The notes under the pieces were generated by a model. It ran no database searches. It was given only the letters and a program-made list of their open reading frames with translations, and had not been told where the DNA came from. Shown here in pieces: positions 45,837 through 57,740 of a DNA stretch of 64,000 bases. A program made the position numbers and the translations under genes. Numbering within the stretch: position 1 is the first letter of the stretch; every line of letters begins with the position of its first letter. This DNA comes from Jaltomata sinuosa (lineage: Eukaryota; Streptophyta; Magnoliopsida; Solanales; Solanaceae): the NCBI GenBank assembly GCA_003996215.1, contig QJPP01000829.1, positions 620,001 through 684,000 on the forward strand, read 5' to 3'.

Positions 45837-48800
45837 AATGAGATAGTACTGGAGTCGTTCAAAGAGCCCTTCTTTCTATTCTGTTTTGTGCATGTCAACT
45901 ATTGATTCTATGCCATCAAAGCATGCTAAAAGAAGAAAAGAAATGCAAGTACATACAACTGCGGTAATGCCGCATCATTGATAAAGAACCTTGCCATCCC
46001 CAGCCTTTTCCCCTGCAACAAGTTCATTGGCATATTCCCCTTCCCCTTCTATTCCCAAAAGCTGATTCAATAGGCTTCCTTTATTGATTCAAAAAGCTTC
46101 TTTCCCACGACATAGACACTAAGGTTAGTTTCAATAGGGAAAAGCGACGACCTCATTCATTCATTCTAACAACTCATTGCCCTATTTTCTCTAGATCTAG
46201 TCTATATAATGACCGAGACCCATACATAAGATAGTTCTAGATTATCTCCTTCTAAGGAAGTCTGAGCTCCTTCCCATGCTAAGATTCTAAACTCTTGAAC
46301 TTAAGACAGGCTTTTTTTCAAGCTGATGAGTAGAAATTGAGTATAAAAAAATGACAAAAGAAATCTCAAACGGAGATCAGTGTACCGATAGATCTATATG
46401 AAAAATAGATATATGAAAATTCAAGAAATTCATTTTCAAAAACCCAGGATTTCAGAGGCGAATGATGACATAAAGGTTCCCCAAGTCATCCATGGCAGCC
46501 GAGCAAGCTCTCCGTTGAGCTGTTGATTTCCCTCCTATCCTAAAAACTAGATTCAGAGGTTGTTTCTCTTAAGACGAAACTGTACAATTGTAGTCACGAA
46601 GGCTTTCCACCCTACATCATCATTTTCATGCTTTTTCATTAAGTAACATAAGAACCTCGAGAGACCGGAGAGCTGTTGGCGAGGCAGAAGCACTCTTAAC
46701 TGGGGGGAATGCTTTCTATTCGCCCTTCGATTCGATGATGCTTGTATCATTATGGTAGAATAGTAATCCACCATCCGATTTGGGTCCCGGTTGGTGACAT
46801 CGGCTGATTTCTTTTTATTATCAGGGGTTTTGACTTTCCTTCCTGTTCCCTATTCTGTAGAGCGGTTTATCCCTAACTATCTTAGGGGAAGATTTCTCTC
46901 TTCACTACAAAGACACTTGGAATGCAGTTTGGTCACAGTCAATGGGAATAATACAATATGAAGATAGGACACATTAATATTCACAAACAAAGATGATACT
47001 GAATGGGCTCCTCTATTGCGCCGTACTGCTTGCTTTGAAACCTATTCGAATGGCGCGAGATATGATACACTTTTCTTTCTTGTTGTGTGAAAGTGATTGA
47101 GCGACCGTCAGGAAAGGCAGCCGAGTCGTGTGTCTTATCTTAGAAATTGCCTTATTAAGGTCCCATCCATCGTAACCCTTTGCATTCTAGCGAGTTTGAA
47201 GTTTTATTCTTCATTTAATGTGGTTCCACGGTAGGTAGGGCTTCCATTAGTATAGTACCGTGTGCTTGTGCAAGTGAAGTAAAGCTTTTGTTGATTGATT
47301 CCAGACAGGTCTCTCGAGCCTTCTTTCTTGCTCTCATCTATTTTACATAGATGATTGGTCTCAAGCGTGAAACTCCCAAGGGATTAAAAAAGAAATTCGA
47401 CTTTTCCCTAAAATAAGAAAGGATGGTGTTTTTAGGTAACAAACCACGCCAAATAGGCTAATCCCGTAGCAAGAAAAAAAGCAGAAAGGGACTGGGGTGG
47501 CCAAGTGTGAAGAGAAAGATAACGTACAATGGAGTAGCCAACTCATAGAAATAGCAGGGGTGCTAGCTTTGAAACAAGGTAACAGGAGAAACTAAATAAT
47601 CATTGAGAAAAGTTTTTTTGTTCTTCCTTAGTCCAATCGAGATATATTTTATTGTACAATTGATGCGGAATGAAGGCACTTTACGGGGAGGTGAGAGTCA
47701 TAGACATGATATTTAGATCACCTTGAGTTGAGAAGGAGAATAAGCTATTCAAGTTGGTTAGAGAACGGGATGGGATTGGGAATGAATCGATGGACTCCGG
47801 GAAGCTTCGTTCCTACATTCTGTTCTCACTCAAAGTCCTTTTTTTTTTTCATATTACCAGAAAACAACAAGGAAAGGGGCTAAGATCCTCGTTGACAACA
47901 TGAATTCATACGTAAAATACCGAATTGGATACCTTTCATAGATGGGAATTGATGAATTAAGGAAGCAGTAGCACTCCCTCCCGATGTTTTGCCAGAAGCG
48001 AAGCTCGTTTTCCAACAGAAAAAGAAAACTTCAGCCCCACACCAAAAGGTGGGTGTCTCAATATAAACCAACCTTGTCTACCAAGAATCAATACATCGAG
48101 AAGGTAGCATGTCAAACTAGAATGCCCTTAATTGAGGAAGTGAAATCTCCTTTGATTGTTCTTCGCAGACCGGCCATGTGATCTCCCTTCCCAGATCTTA
48201 TTGTCGAACCAATTCTCCTTCTCCCATATGATATTTTCATTACAATTATAGCCTCAATATTGTCAATGAATTGCGGACAACTTTCTCCTTTGCTGGTAGT
48301 TTTGAGAGCTAAGCTAATTCGTTTCTAGTTTTGTAGGAGGCCATAACATCAAAAATCAGGAGAATCTTCCTAATCTTTGACTTTGAAGTGGGAATGGTCA
48401 CAAATAGAGAGAAAAAATAAGAATATGTTAAAGGTTTCCCGATTGAATATGAAGTTTAACATCCTGAATGAACTGCTTTCCTTAAGCTAGCACACCGTCA
48501 CCACTCTGTGGGCTTTCTAGTTTTCACATTAATGATACAAGTCTGGTAGAAAGAGGACATCTCTGTCCCTTCACCTGACACCTACTGCTAGGCAGAAATC
48601 CCCACTTTCATTTAGGAAAACTTATTGAAGTCTGAAATCTACTTTAAACTCTTTGGAATTAGACAAAGGCAGGGTAAACTGGAGCCTAATGTTTATACTA
48701 TCCATGAGCTGCCTGCATGAATTCCCTTTGTGAAAGGCTCAAGAGTACACTGAGTTAGGCGAGATCAAGATTGACATATTTACTTAATTTGAATTAGTAT

Positions 48801-51096
48801 AAGTTTGTTTGAAGGTGGGTACCATGGAAGAGGTAGATTCTCCCTGAAAGATAGACTCGGATAGGAATAGAGAATAGAAGCTGACAACAAGAATTCTCCC
48901 CCGAGCTTAAGTAGGCTGCAGGAAAGCAGGTAAGACAATGACGAACTTGGACATGAAATAAAGTTAAGTATGGACTTTTTAACAAAAGCAGGAGTCAAGT
49001 TCCGAACCAGAATTCTTGGGCTTCTCTTGAGAAGATAAAAAATATTAGATGTTAATGATAGCATTGTCGACATCTGTCCCTTGAGAAAGAGTAAGATAGG
49101 CAAAAAGGCATAGATACAACAACGCCCGCATCTCTTAATGAAAAGGCCAGCAAAGAAACCTCTTCCTTCCCCTTCGGGCAAGCAACTTTCCTTCTTTTTC
49201 CCTCTCTCCTGCCCTTTACTTTAGGGCATGGAATTTCAGAGTGAATGAGTGCAACAAAACATGGAAAGAAGGCTAGGAGATGACTTGTAATCTATCCGGC
49301 TGTTGGACCCAAGACCCGGCCCAAATATTTCATAACTGTTTCATTCAAAAGGCAGGCCAGGAGGATTAACGATACTATATTGGTTTCATCCCCCCCCCAA
49401 CATATCAAACAAAATATCTTTCCACTAATAGTTTCATTCTCCCATCGAGCAGATCAACCACTTCTTTTCTTCCTTTATTACGAGATCCGGAAGTAGAAAG
49501 AAGTTGCATCAGAAAGGTGGGTTAGTCGCCTAGTGACACCTTAAATCCAATTACTTCACTCCCTTTGAAAGCTGGGACCTTCTTAGGGAAAAACAAGTAT
49601 AGAATAAAAGGGGATAGCTTAGCAGGTAGGTACCACTACCAACTACAACCATGAAGGAAAGCAACTCGACAAAAAAACCCTTATTGTAAGCGGCCGGTGG
49701 AAGGTGTGAGATCTGAATCACTGTCTTAGTCTGATTCTTGTTTGGATGTATCACCTACTTTATTAAAAGAGTTCTATCCCTCAACGGTAGCAAGAAAGTA
49801 CTGGTTAGGCCCCTTCTATTCCGTTCTTTGTTCGTAGTGCACTGGACACACTTAGCCTATCCTTATCTCTTAGACATGGTTATCTAAAGCACCCCCATAG
49901 TGTTGATTATAAACCAACTTCTTCTTGATCTTAGCTACTTTATCCGCGTCACCTGATATGGCAAGCGGACCTGAAAGACCAAAAAAGAACTATTTCAAAG
50001 TCTTTTGCAAGACTTTTTCAAAAGAAAGACCAGGCCATGGACTGGACGATAGAGGGTAATCGTGATATATTGAGAGATTTTGGAATCTTAATCCAAATTA
50101 GATTAGTATAGGAATGTGGAATAAGAGGTGGACCCCGGTAGGACGGGGAGACAAAGATAAGGATAGTAGGCACAACCAGCCCTGTAGGTGGAGGTACACG
50201 AAGACCACACACATATGTATTTTGAATCTATATCCCACACTCATCAACTCTTCAGGAAGAGAAGGACTCAAGTCAAGAGGATCTTTCTGAGTGCATGAGT
50301 TAAGTTTAGGAAAGGTTTTTACCATGGGTATGTACACTGGAAGGAAAGAGAGAATGAATTTCTTTGAATTTATATCATAGACCAGTCCAGAAACTCTCTA
50401 ATGGTAAGTCTCCAATCAAATAAATAATAGGCCTTTAATGGTAAAGGTAAGAGGTCAATCCTATCCCGTACGTTCGCTTCCTCGCCTTATTATACTATAC
50501 ATATTGGAGTTGCCACTAGAGGTTGGTTGGCGTATTTGGTAAAGTCTTCCGCTAGCTGGCGGATAGCAAGCAAGAAAGCTTAAAGCCAGCAATAAGTAAG
50601 GTCCATGGATTCGTGTCAGTGGCTTTGTCTTTCGTGAGCGTAGGCAGTAAAGGAGCATGTATGCGCAGGTGCTGGGGTGAAAGCTCAATCCAAGACATGA
50701 AAGTGGAATCACAACTCTCAAAGTAAGTAGGTCAATGCCAATGAAAAAAGACATGGTTTAGCTTAGTCTAGTCCTAAGGAAAGCAAATGACATAGAATAA
50801 GATGTCATCTCATTCTTTAAATGGCGCAAGAAGGGAGAAAGAAAAAGTAAGGTGCAAAGGGCACTCCTTAAACCACTTTATAGTTGAAGATGGATGTTGA
50901 GGAAATTGAAGGGCTATCCTAGTATGTTCTATAAAAGGGAAGAGTGTAGGATTTTTCATGCAAAGAATTAAGCCTTGTCCTGGTGGATTTCCTTATTTAT
51001 TTACCAAAGTGGGTTGCTTTTTAATTCATTTTTTTTGTATGTACATTGGGGGGTGAGACTAAGCACACATAAGTAATGTCACATTCACACGTCTTG
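45837..51096. other. Long spacer without recognisable gene
   Basis: No coding or RNA gene is recognised in 5.3 kb. Frames such as 48780-49181 minus (133 codons) are leucine- and serine-rich and overlap another open frame, so I regard them as chance. A small hairpin (8-bp stem, aaagtctt...aagacttt) is at 49997-50016. A run of ten c lies near 49392. Confidence 0.4.
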
Positions 51097-51715
51097 TTAA
51101 ACTGGGCTACTTATGTGGGAGTATATATAAGAGTGAATGTAGGTGGTTTGCTTAGGCACATATGATGTGAGAGGTAGGGAATATATATATAGCAGTTTTG
51201 GAAACTCCAACAGGAATTGGGTGTCAATAATATCTGTGGAAATATACTCAGGCAAGGGACTCCTGATAGTATAGAAGGAAAGGCGATCATTGAGCTCCCT
51301 TAGCCTCTCTCTATCCTCCTGTAACGGATGATAACGCTCAACAATAGGAGGCGCTGTGGGTTCATTAGGGTTGGTTGAGACCGGCTTCGGAATTAGCAGG
51401 GGAACTGCTTTCAAATAAATCGGTCAAACTAAAGCCCCTTCCTCCTGTTCCCTCACCTGATTCTGAGCCAGAGGCCCCCGAAGAAGCCATTATGTTTAAC
51501 AATTCAGAAATGCAGAATTGAAAAAACCATGCAATCACCAGGGCCAGCGCTCTAGAGAAGCCCAATCCTCTGAGAAAAAAGGAAAGAGCCTTACCACCCA
51601 GAGATAAATCTAGCCTTTCGAGAAAGCCCCACCAAAACTCAAGAGAGCCTAGTTTAAAAGAGAGAGAATAGAAGGTTGCAAGCAAGAAGGTTGAAAAAAG
51701 TAATAATAAAAACAA
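51097..51715 (-). pseudogene. Chimeric-type membrane ORF, frameshifted
   Basis: Two minus-strand frames read as one gene. The first (51365-51715) has a hydrophobic start MFLLLLFSTFLLATFYSLSF with two or three possible membrane helices, then MASSGASGSESGEGTGGRGF and a serine-rich linker. The second (51097-51414) continues in another frame with NPNEPTAPPIVERYHPLQED, RERLRELNDRLSFYTIRSPL and DIIDTQFLLEFPKLL. The plan (membrane start, glycine/serine linker, helical tail) parallels the ORF at 17807-18515. I associate such modular ORFs with angiosperm mitochondria, but can name no function. It precedes the tRNA cluster on the same strand order but no operon is evident. Confidence 0.45.
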
Positions 51716-51895
51716 TCCACTACATCAGAAAAAAACTGGAATTAGATCTTGGAAATAATCGACTCAAATAGATGCTCATCATAACCTTTCCTCTAATCAC
51801 GTCATCAGAACCTTTCCTGAAAGTAGACGACAAGTTTGAAATCTTAACACCAGCATAATCATTGCAAGAGTATCTTCTTTTTATCCACATCGCAT

Positions 51896-51969
51896 CAAGG
51901 TGACAGGATTTGAACCTATGGCCTTCTGTACCCAAAACAGATGCGCTGACCAGACTGTGCTACACCTCG
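51896..51969 (-). tRNA. trnP-UGG: Mitochondrial trnP-UGG, decayed
   Basis: On the minus strand the sequence cgaggtgtagcacagtctgg leads through the anticodon loop tttgggt (anticodon UGG) to a T arm reading gttcaaatcc and the 3' end caccttg. It is 74 nt. Relative to the normal gene, CG has become CA or TG in the D stem region (51958) and T loop (51911). The fold is still possible, so function cannot be ruled out from sequence alone. Confidence 0.92.
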
Positions 51970-52218
51970 TCTCACCACCCCAAAGCATATAGATCTACCC
52001 GATCGATGAACACTCAAACCAAACTCGCCCATCCTTTTGGAGGGATGCGAGAACCAATCCGAGTAATCAACCGCTTTTTTTTAATCTGCCTCAAGCACCT
52101 CAGCCCTACCGCCAAAAAGGCATCCGTATAGTGCAGGAGAGCTCACATTTTTTTGCTTACTCTTTCACTTTCATTTCTCAATCCAGCTCACTCCCGGCTA
52201 TAGTTTGGGCCTTTTGCC

Positions 52219-52292
52219 TGCTTGGAAGTGGATTCGAACCACTGACACAAGAATTTTCAGTCCTTTGCTCTAACCAGCTGAGCTACCTGAAC
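52219..52292 (-). tRNA. trnF-GAA: Mitochondrial trnF-GAA
   Basis: The minus strand reads gttcaggtagctcagctggt, an anticodon arm with ctgaaaat (anticodon GAA), and a T arm with ggttcgaatcc. The 3' end shows c to t at 52219, and a base in the anticodon stem has changed. The order trnP, trnF, trnS-GCU on one strand is a familiar mitochondrial cluster in eudicots. Confidence 0.94.
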
Positions 52293-52654
52293 CACTTTCC
52301 TAAAGTACATTTTCTTCATCGAAGAGCTCCCTACCTTACCACTTGACTAGTAAGGGAAAAGCCTTTTACTAAACTAAGAAAATAGAATAGAGAGGCTTTT
52401 TTCGCTTCTTCATCAAGCTTTTGAGCAGCTCTTTTAACTGCCGCCTAATCCCCCAACATGCTCAAGAATCGAGAGCCATCCATGGACTGCCGTAGGGATC
52501 TTGCTTATAGAAAGAAAATAGGCTAAAAAAACAAGGTGCAACGGGCTCTCTGCTCCTAGTCACTAAGAAGTGCTATTCTGTCCTCCAGGGGACTGGACTC
52601 CACCAAGAGATTCTTTCTCTCACATAATTTTGCCCGCCCATTTCATTTCCATAC

Positions 52655-52742
52655 AAAAGGAAATAGGATTCAAACCCATGATACAATCTTCTTGTATGTC
52701 AATTTAGCAAACCAATGCCTTAAGCCACTCAGCCATACCTCC
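52655..52742 (-). tRNA. trnS-GCU: Mitochondrial trnS-GCU, decayed
   Basis: This 88-nt class II tRNA begins ggaggtatggctgagtggct on the minus strand, has the anticodon GCU in tttgctaaat, and the long variable arm typical of serine tRNAs. CG has become CA on the plus strand at 52672 (T loop) and 52701 (anticodon stem). The 3' acceptor strand is altered to cctttt, leaving weak pairs with the 5' ggagg. It is likely a pseudogene in practice. Confidence 0.93.
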
Positions 52743-54435
52743 AAGTTGTTGATCGAAATGGAATTGGATGTTCCAGGTTTGGTTGCTTTCTCGAAGGAAG
52801 AGCTATCTGATCCGATCAACTACGTAAGCCATAGCGTGCTAGCACGCGTACTCTTCCTCTATGAGCGAGAATTCATCCAAATCTGTCACTCCTTGGGCGA
52901 GGACTTCTGTTCTATGAACACCCCACCAATGAATGATTCACTTTCAAGTTCTCGCCTCCCACTCGGGAGAACATAGGGTCAAGCTAAGAACTGACTCACC
53001 TAAATGTAATTCATATCTCCTTTGTCTGGTCAATAAGGGAGGGGAACTGGACTCTGCCTCTTCTATTACATTTACATTACATTACGGAGAAGTACATTCT
53101 CGTCATGATCGATTCACGTACTAGCGTAGTTCCCGACTTGCTTAGAAACCAAAGCTAGCTTACTAAGGTAGTGGACTTTTGTATTTTCAAAAAAGAAGGC
53201 AAAGGCATTTTTCCTTGATTGCACGAGCTAGCCAGCAAACCAGCAAACCCCCCTTACTCACCTCAACATCTATACAAATAAGCTCTTTCTCCTTTTCATT
53301 TAATAATAATAAGGTAAGCATCCAGCTCTCTATCTAGAGCTACTGCTTCAAGAATCAACTGAGCTCAGGAAGTCAGGTTAAGACGTCGACTTTGACAGAG
53401 GAGATGAAAAAGAATTCCTGTCTTTAGAAGTAAATCCTACTAAACTAGACTTGTACACTTGACATGAAAAGTAGAGGCAACCGGAGTCAAAGGCTGAGCC
53501 TCAACCAGCAAAGGGGGACAGCCATGCCAATCCAAGCACAGTAAAATCGTTCCCACTCTACCATTCTTTATTTACCCTAGACTCCGTTCTTCAAGGAGAC
53601 CTAGATGCATTTCCTCGGTTATGTGCTCGCTACGCCCTTGTGCCTTTAGTTAAAGTATAGGTCATCGATTCAATCTATCTTGATGGAATTTTTCTAGTAG
53701 GTAGTGAGAAGACTAGTAGTACCAACAAGAGGCTACATCAATAGCTGAAAATTATGGGAGTGCTAGAGCCATAAAATGCATTCTTTAGTCAAACAATGAG
53801 AAAGATTGACCAATCTCATCATATGCTATTTCATATTCATATGCCCTCTAACTTGAATTTCCTGACTTCCCAGGGTTTCCACTGCCTAACTACACTTCTC
53901 ATTCATTGGAAGTCAAGGCTAAGAGTTATCATGAGTTAACTCTGGCTTATCTACTAAAGACTGCAACTTTGAACTCAACTCTAAAGGAAGTGACTTCAGG
54001 GTTGGAACATCAGAGCAGAGGCGGGCATAGAATCTATGAGTGTTTGGATTGAATCCCTTGGGACTTGAAACAAAATCTTAGTCTGCAAGAATTAAGACTG
54101 GTTTGTAGCTTTCCTACCTTATCTAAAGTTGGATGGGATTCCTAAGTCGAATGACTGATCTTCGGACTCTTTACGGCTCTCAATCTCAATACTTGCTGGG
54201 GTTCAAACTGCCTTGACTCCGATCTTGAAAAAACCTTTTTGAGCAAGATACGGGCTTTAGAAGCAGGGATTGGGAATGGGCTTCTCTTTCCTGACTATGT
54301 TCCCCAGATAAAGAGATGGGAGATTATCTACTTGCTTTTTGAAGACTGACAGTTAGGCCTATGGTTGTGTTAACTAAATATCATGACCTTTTGCTTTCCT
54401 AACTAAATAGAAGAAGCTAGAATTCTGACCTACTT
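52743..54435. other. Spacer without recognisable gene
   Basis: Only short frames occur, for example 52692-52976 which begins inside the tRNA. None resembles a known protein. No further tRNA is seen. Confidence 0.45.
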
Positions 54436-54627
54436 TTGACTTTGAAAAGGTCTAGTCTGATCTTCCCGACTGGTACCTTTGTAGGGGTTTACTTTAGTGA
54501 GGAATTGAAGTTCGCTGTAAAACTGGGGTACACTATGCTCCCAATGAAAGGATACCTCTTTGAGAAGGGCTCATCCCAGAAGTTTTTCCTAGAGGTGAAA
54601 GGGGAAGGGGCATTGCTAGTTATGTAA
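54436..54627 (+). pseudogene. Fragment of plasmid-type family B DNA polymerase
   Basis: The frame reads IFPTGTFVGVYFSEELKFAV, then LGYTMLPMKGYLFEKG. This fits the segment of protein-primed family B DNA polymerases (dpo of linear mitochondrial plasmids) with GTFxGWxFSEELxxAxxxGYxxxxxxGYLFE, located between the Dx2SLYP and Kx3NSxYG motifs. Neither catalytic motif is present, so it is a scrap of perhaps 35 residues. Such fragments are common in plant mitochondrial genomes after plasmid integration. Confidence 0.72.
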
Positions 54628-55065
54628 GGTCGGGTTAAATGAGTTCCATGGGTAAGCAATTCGATGCAAGCTCCAGCCGATAACATTAATGTAAAAACGA
54701 CATCTAGAATAGATCGAGCTAAATGTTGAATCATTAGTAGGAGGGATAGCGCTTCCTTTTCTCTTTATAGGTCTACTTCTTTCACTACTTATGCCTTATC
54801 TCGTAGCGATAAAAATAAGCTTCTTCCGGGACCAGAACAAGAAGACCAAAAAGTTTTGACTTACCGCCACACCTTGCTTTTCCTTTATTATAAGTTCTGC
54901 CCTATAATCGTAAAATTTAGGGTTAAGCTATAGAACTAGATACGTAAGAGAAAGAGAGGAGAGCAGAACTTTACTTCTCTACTGAGGCATAAGCAATAGC
55001 AAATAATCTCTAATGTTGTATTTTAAGTGGTCCGCTGTCTAACATCTTTTGTATCTTGTTCATGT
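54628..55065. other. Spacer without recognisable gene
   Basis: No coding or RNA feature is visible between the polymerase scrap and the left arm of the inverted repeat. Confidence 0.45.
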
Positions 55066-55234
55066 TCTTTGCCAAGGTATATATTTTTCTTTGCCTTGAA
55101 AGATATTGTGTATAAACAGAAAGATAGCTAGTCTTCTTGGGCGGCCGAGAGTGTTATGTAAAAAGGACCAAGGAGGATGCTATCCGTCAGGAGAAGGAGG
55201 AGTAGTAGGAGCTAGCTTTAGGGGCAGAATCAAA
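55066..55234 (+). repeat. rpl2 leader repeat, copy B (left arm of inverted repeat)
   Basis: From ttgccaagg through gggcggccgagagtgttatg to ggggcagaatcaaa, this matches copy A upstream of rpl2 in direct orientation and copy C in inverted orientation. It continues straight into the rps19 start region at 55235. The part before 55099 (tttttctttgccttgaaag) is shared only with copy C, so B and C are more closely related to each other than to A at that end. Confidence 0.85.
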
Positions 55235-55250
55235 GCAAAGAAATATATTC

Positions 55251-55534
55251 ATGCCACAACGATCTATATGGAAGGGTAATTTTGTTGATGCATTCATCTG
55301 GAGAATGAATAAGAAGAGAGATCTTCTTTTTAACAGGAAAATTTGGTCACTTAGATCTTCTATTTCACCGAAATTCATGATTGCTCCATACGAATTTACA
55401 ATGGAAAAACTCCTATTTGTTGTAAGATTACTGAAGGAAAGGTTGGTCATAAATTTGGAGAGTTTTCTTCTACACGGAAATGAATACCTTTGAGAACAAA
55501 TATTGGATCGGGAAGAAAAAAGGGGAAAAAGTAA
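55251..55534 (+). pseudogene. rps19: Mitochondrial ribosomal protein S19, frameshifted
   Basis: The start reads MPQRSIWKGNFVDAFIWRMN and continues KKRDLLFNRKIWSLRSSISP, characteristic of plant mitochondrial uS19. A one-base deletion after about residue 45 throws the C-terminal half out of frame. In the right frame it would continue through the conserved KFGEF and NIG-GRKKGKK to the TAA at 55532-55534. Total length is 284 bp against 285 for the functional gene. It is followed after 13 bases by rps3, the normal gene order. Confidence 0.93.
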
Positions 55535-55547
55535 AGTCTAAGCGTAT

Positions 55548-55586
55548 ATGGCACAAAAAGGAAATCCTATTTCTGTAAGACTTGAT
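55548..55586 (+). pseudogene. rps3: Start of mitochondrial ribosomal protein S3
   Basis: Thirteen codons, MAQKGNPISVRLD, match the beginning of plant mitochondrial uS3 (normally MARKGNPISVRLDLN; the arginine CGA is now CAA). Homology then stops and unrelated sequence leads into an inverted rpl2 fragment. The spacing from rps19 is normal, so this is a genuine remnant of the rps19-rps3 operon cut at codon 13. Confidence 0.9.
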
Positions 55587-55664
55587 GACGAAGCAAACTA
55601 TTCTATCATGTTGCATTGGCGGACCCCCTCCCGGTCCATCATATTAGAGCGATTTGAGAAGAGA

Positions 55665-56032
55665 AAAAAGGCGCACGTTCTATCCTTTCTACAATGCCTA
55701 TAAACGAAGTGCTTCATTTCAGATCAATTCTTCACTGCAATCTCTTTGATCCACCCCCTTGGTGAAAAATCATAATATGCCCTGAGGAATTCCTACCAAC
55801 AGACTTCTCTGTACTTAAAGTGACTCGTCTAAGTTCTCTCCTTTATCTCATTATTTATCTCTCATTCAATTCTTCCCCTAAATCTATCTCCTACTCCTCC
55901 TTCTTCTCCTGACATATAGCATCCTCCTTGGTCCTTTTTACGTAACACTCTCGGCCGCCCAAAAGGACTGGCTATCTTTATCCTTACTTATGAAATTTCT
56001 TTCAAGGCAAAGAAAAAGATCTACCTTGGCAA
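55665..56032 (-). repeat. rpl2: Inverted rpl2 leader and 5' fragment, copy C (right arm)
   Basis: On the minus strand this begins with ttgccaaggtag, passes through gggcggccgag, and reaches an rpl2 start at 55851 (ATG AGA TAA, the third codon of MRQ now a stop). It goes on through the IMIFHQGGGSK region and the IGIVERIE segment to about 55665. It matches copy A plus the first part of rpl2 exon 1 and, at its outer end, copy B. With copy B it forms an inverted repeat around about 620 bases containing rps19. Confidence 0.9.
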
Positions 56033-57740
56033 CGAACACGTCATTGACTGATAGTTTCATTGCATGGAATGCCACTCAATTGTCAGTGACTGGGGACCCG
56101 GTCTTCACTAGCAATTTATGGCATGAGCTCTTTCATTTACAAGAGGCACAATTTAACATGAGTACTGCTTTACACTCTTTTCTGGGGTGAGGCTTTTTAT
56201 ACCTAAATGCAGAAGGCCCCACGAGTAGTCGAACAAATGAAAGGTTATCGACGAAGGGGTCAAAGGTTGCACTTATGATAATCCAAATTTGTGCAAGACC
56301 CCTTCAACCTAGCCCACGTGTTAGCTTGATTGTACTATCGCTCGCCTGCCTGACCGGCTTTCTGGCTAGCTTCTTTATGGAAAGCGCTACCCTAACCTAG
56401 CTAGCGCTACATCTTGCTAACGTCGTCTGAATTGCCTTGCAAGAGCTACATCTATATGGCAAGCCCACATCGCCTTCGTCTCCCATTGTAGTCGCCTTCT
56501 TCAAATGTCAAGTGCTACCCGTCACTTGCACTACATTATCTGACGATAACCTTTCCTGACCACTTCCGCTCAGACTGTGCTGACCGTCGCACCTGACTTC
56601 TATATCCACTTATCCATAGATCTCCTTCCTTATCGTTGCTGGTCTAAGCAGAAGGTTGCTAAGTCAGATGTCTGGTGAACACATTCATAATGAGTATGGG
56701 TCTAGTAGGTGTACTAGTAAGGAAGTGAGGTACTGAGTTTAGCATCGACAAGGAAAGTAGTGGATCTTTATTATCGAATGATATAGGAGATAGTCAAAGC
56801 ATGAGTCTCAGCATCAACAAAAGAAAAGGACTGACTGACCGCCATTCAAGAGAGATCCCGAAGGCTAGAACTTTTTGGTAGCTTTGAAACATGGGCCAAA
56901 GGAAAGAGGAAGACCAAACAAAGTCGCGGTCAAAGCAAAGAAAAAGATACCAAAAAAGATTCACTTTAGCTTCTACCTCGCGTAGCTTAGTGTAGGTTGC
57001 TTGAAAGACTTTCGATAGCTGGCTCGACCCAACAGAATCACCATTCTAGATAGAAGGGTTGTTCACTCCCTATTCTTTGAGAGGTTGCTTGTGACGGTAG
57101 CATTAGCTAGGCAATCAAGGCAGGTCGAACAGAGTCAGTCCTAGGGTGAAGATCATCGGATGGAAAAATGGATTGAGTAGGCTAATCACTTAATGACCCG
57201 GTGGAGAATGGGAAAAGAGAGTCGCTCCCATAAATGAATGAATGGGACTCCTGGTCCTGATCAAACCAGATATTCTGACAACCGAGGGAATTGGCATAAA
57301 GAGATGGGTCAGATACTGGAATCTACCCAAAAGTCCTGACTTTTTTGAGGCAGGGCTTCGACCCATATCTGGACAACTCCTCGAACTGCTGGGTGCGGCA
57401 TATTCATGGACTGGCAAAGTGAACTCTCAATTTGATCAGGAGCGCCTAGAGAGCTCTCTATCTTTCCTCAAATTTCGACTAGCGCAGTTCTTTTTCTTGA
57501 CCAATTTAAATTCCATTTCATTTTGGATTTGTTGTTAAGTAGAGTAGTAAGTAGCTAGGTGGATTTCATCACATGCTGCATTGAGAATCTCCAAAGAAAT
57601 TAGAAGCGCCTATGATAGCGTATGATTATTCCCATTTATGACCGATGATTGCTTGTAAGAGGTGGCGATTGGTAGTGTTCTAAAGTGCCATAACAATGTG
57701 CATTAGAGCGTTATGGTTGCCAATCAAGATATATTTCTTA
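56033..57740. other. Spacer without recognisable gene
   Basis: Between 56300 and 56650 the text is unusually rich in gctacc- and cgcc-like phrases. The open frame at 57242-57538 (98 codons; MGLLVLIKPDILTTEGIGIK) overlaps one on the other strand and is unrecognised. No RNA gene is seen. Confidence 0.4.

Noticed and set aside
48780..49181. 133-codon minus-strand ORF as a membrane protein
   Set aside because: Leucine- and serine-rich frame from pyrimidine-rich DNA, overlapped by another open frame, with no recognisable similarity.
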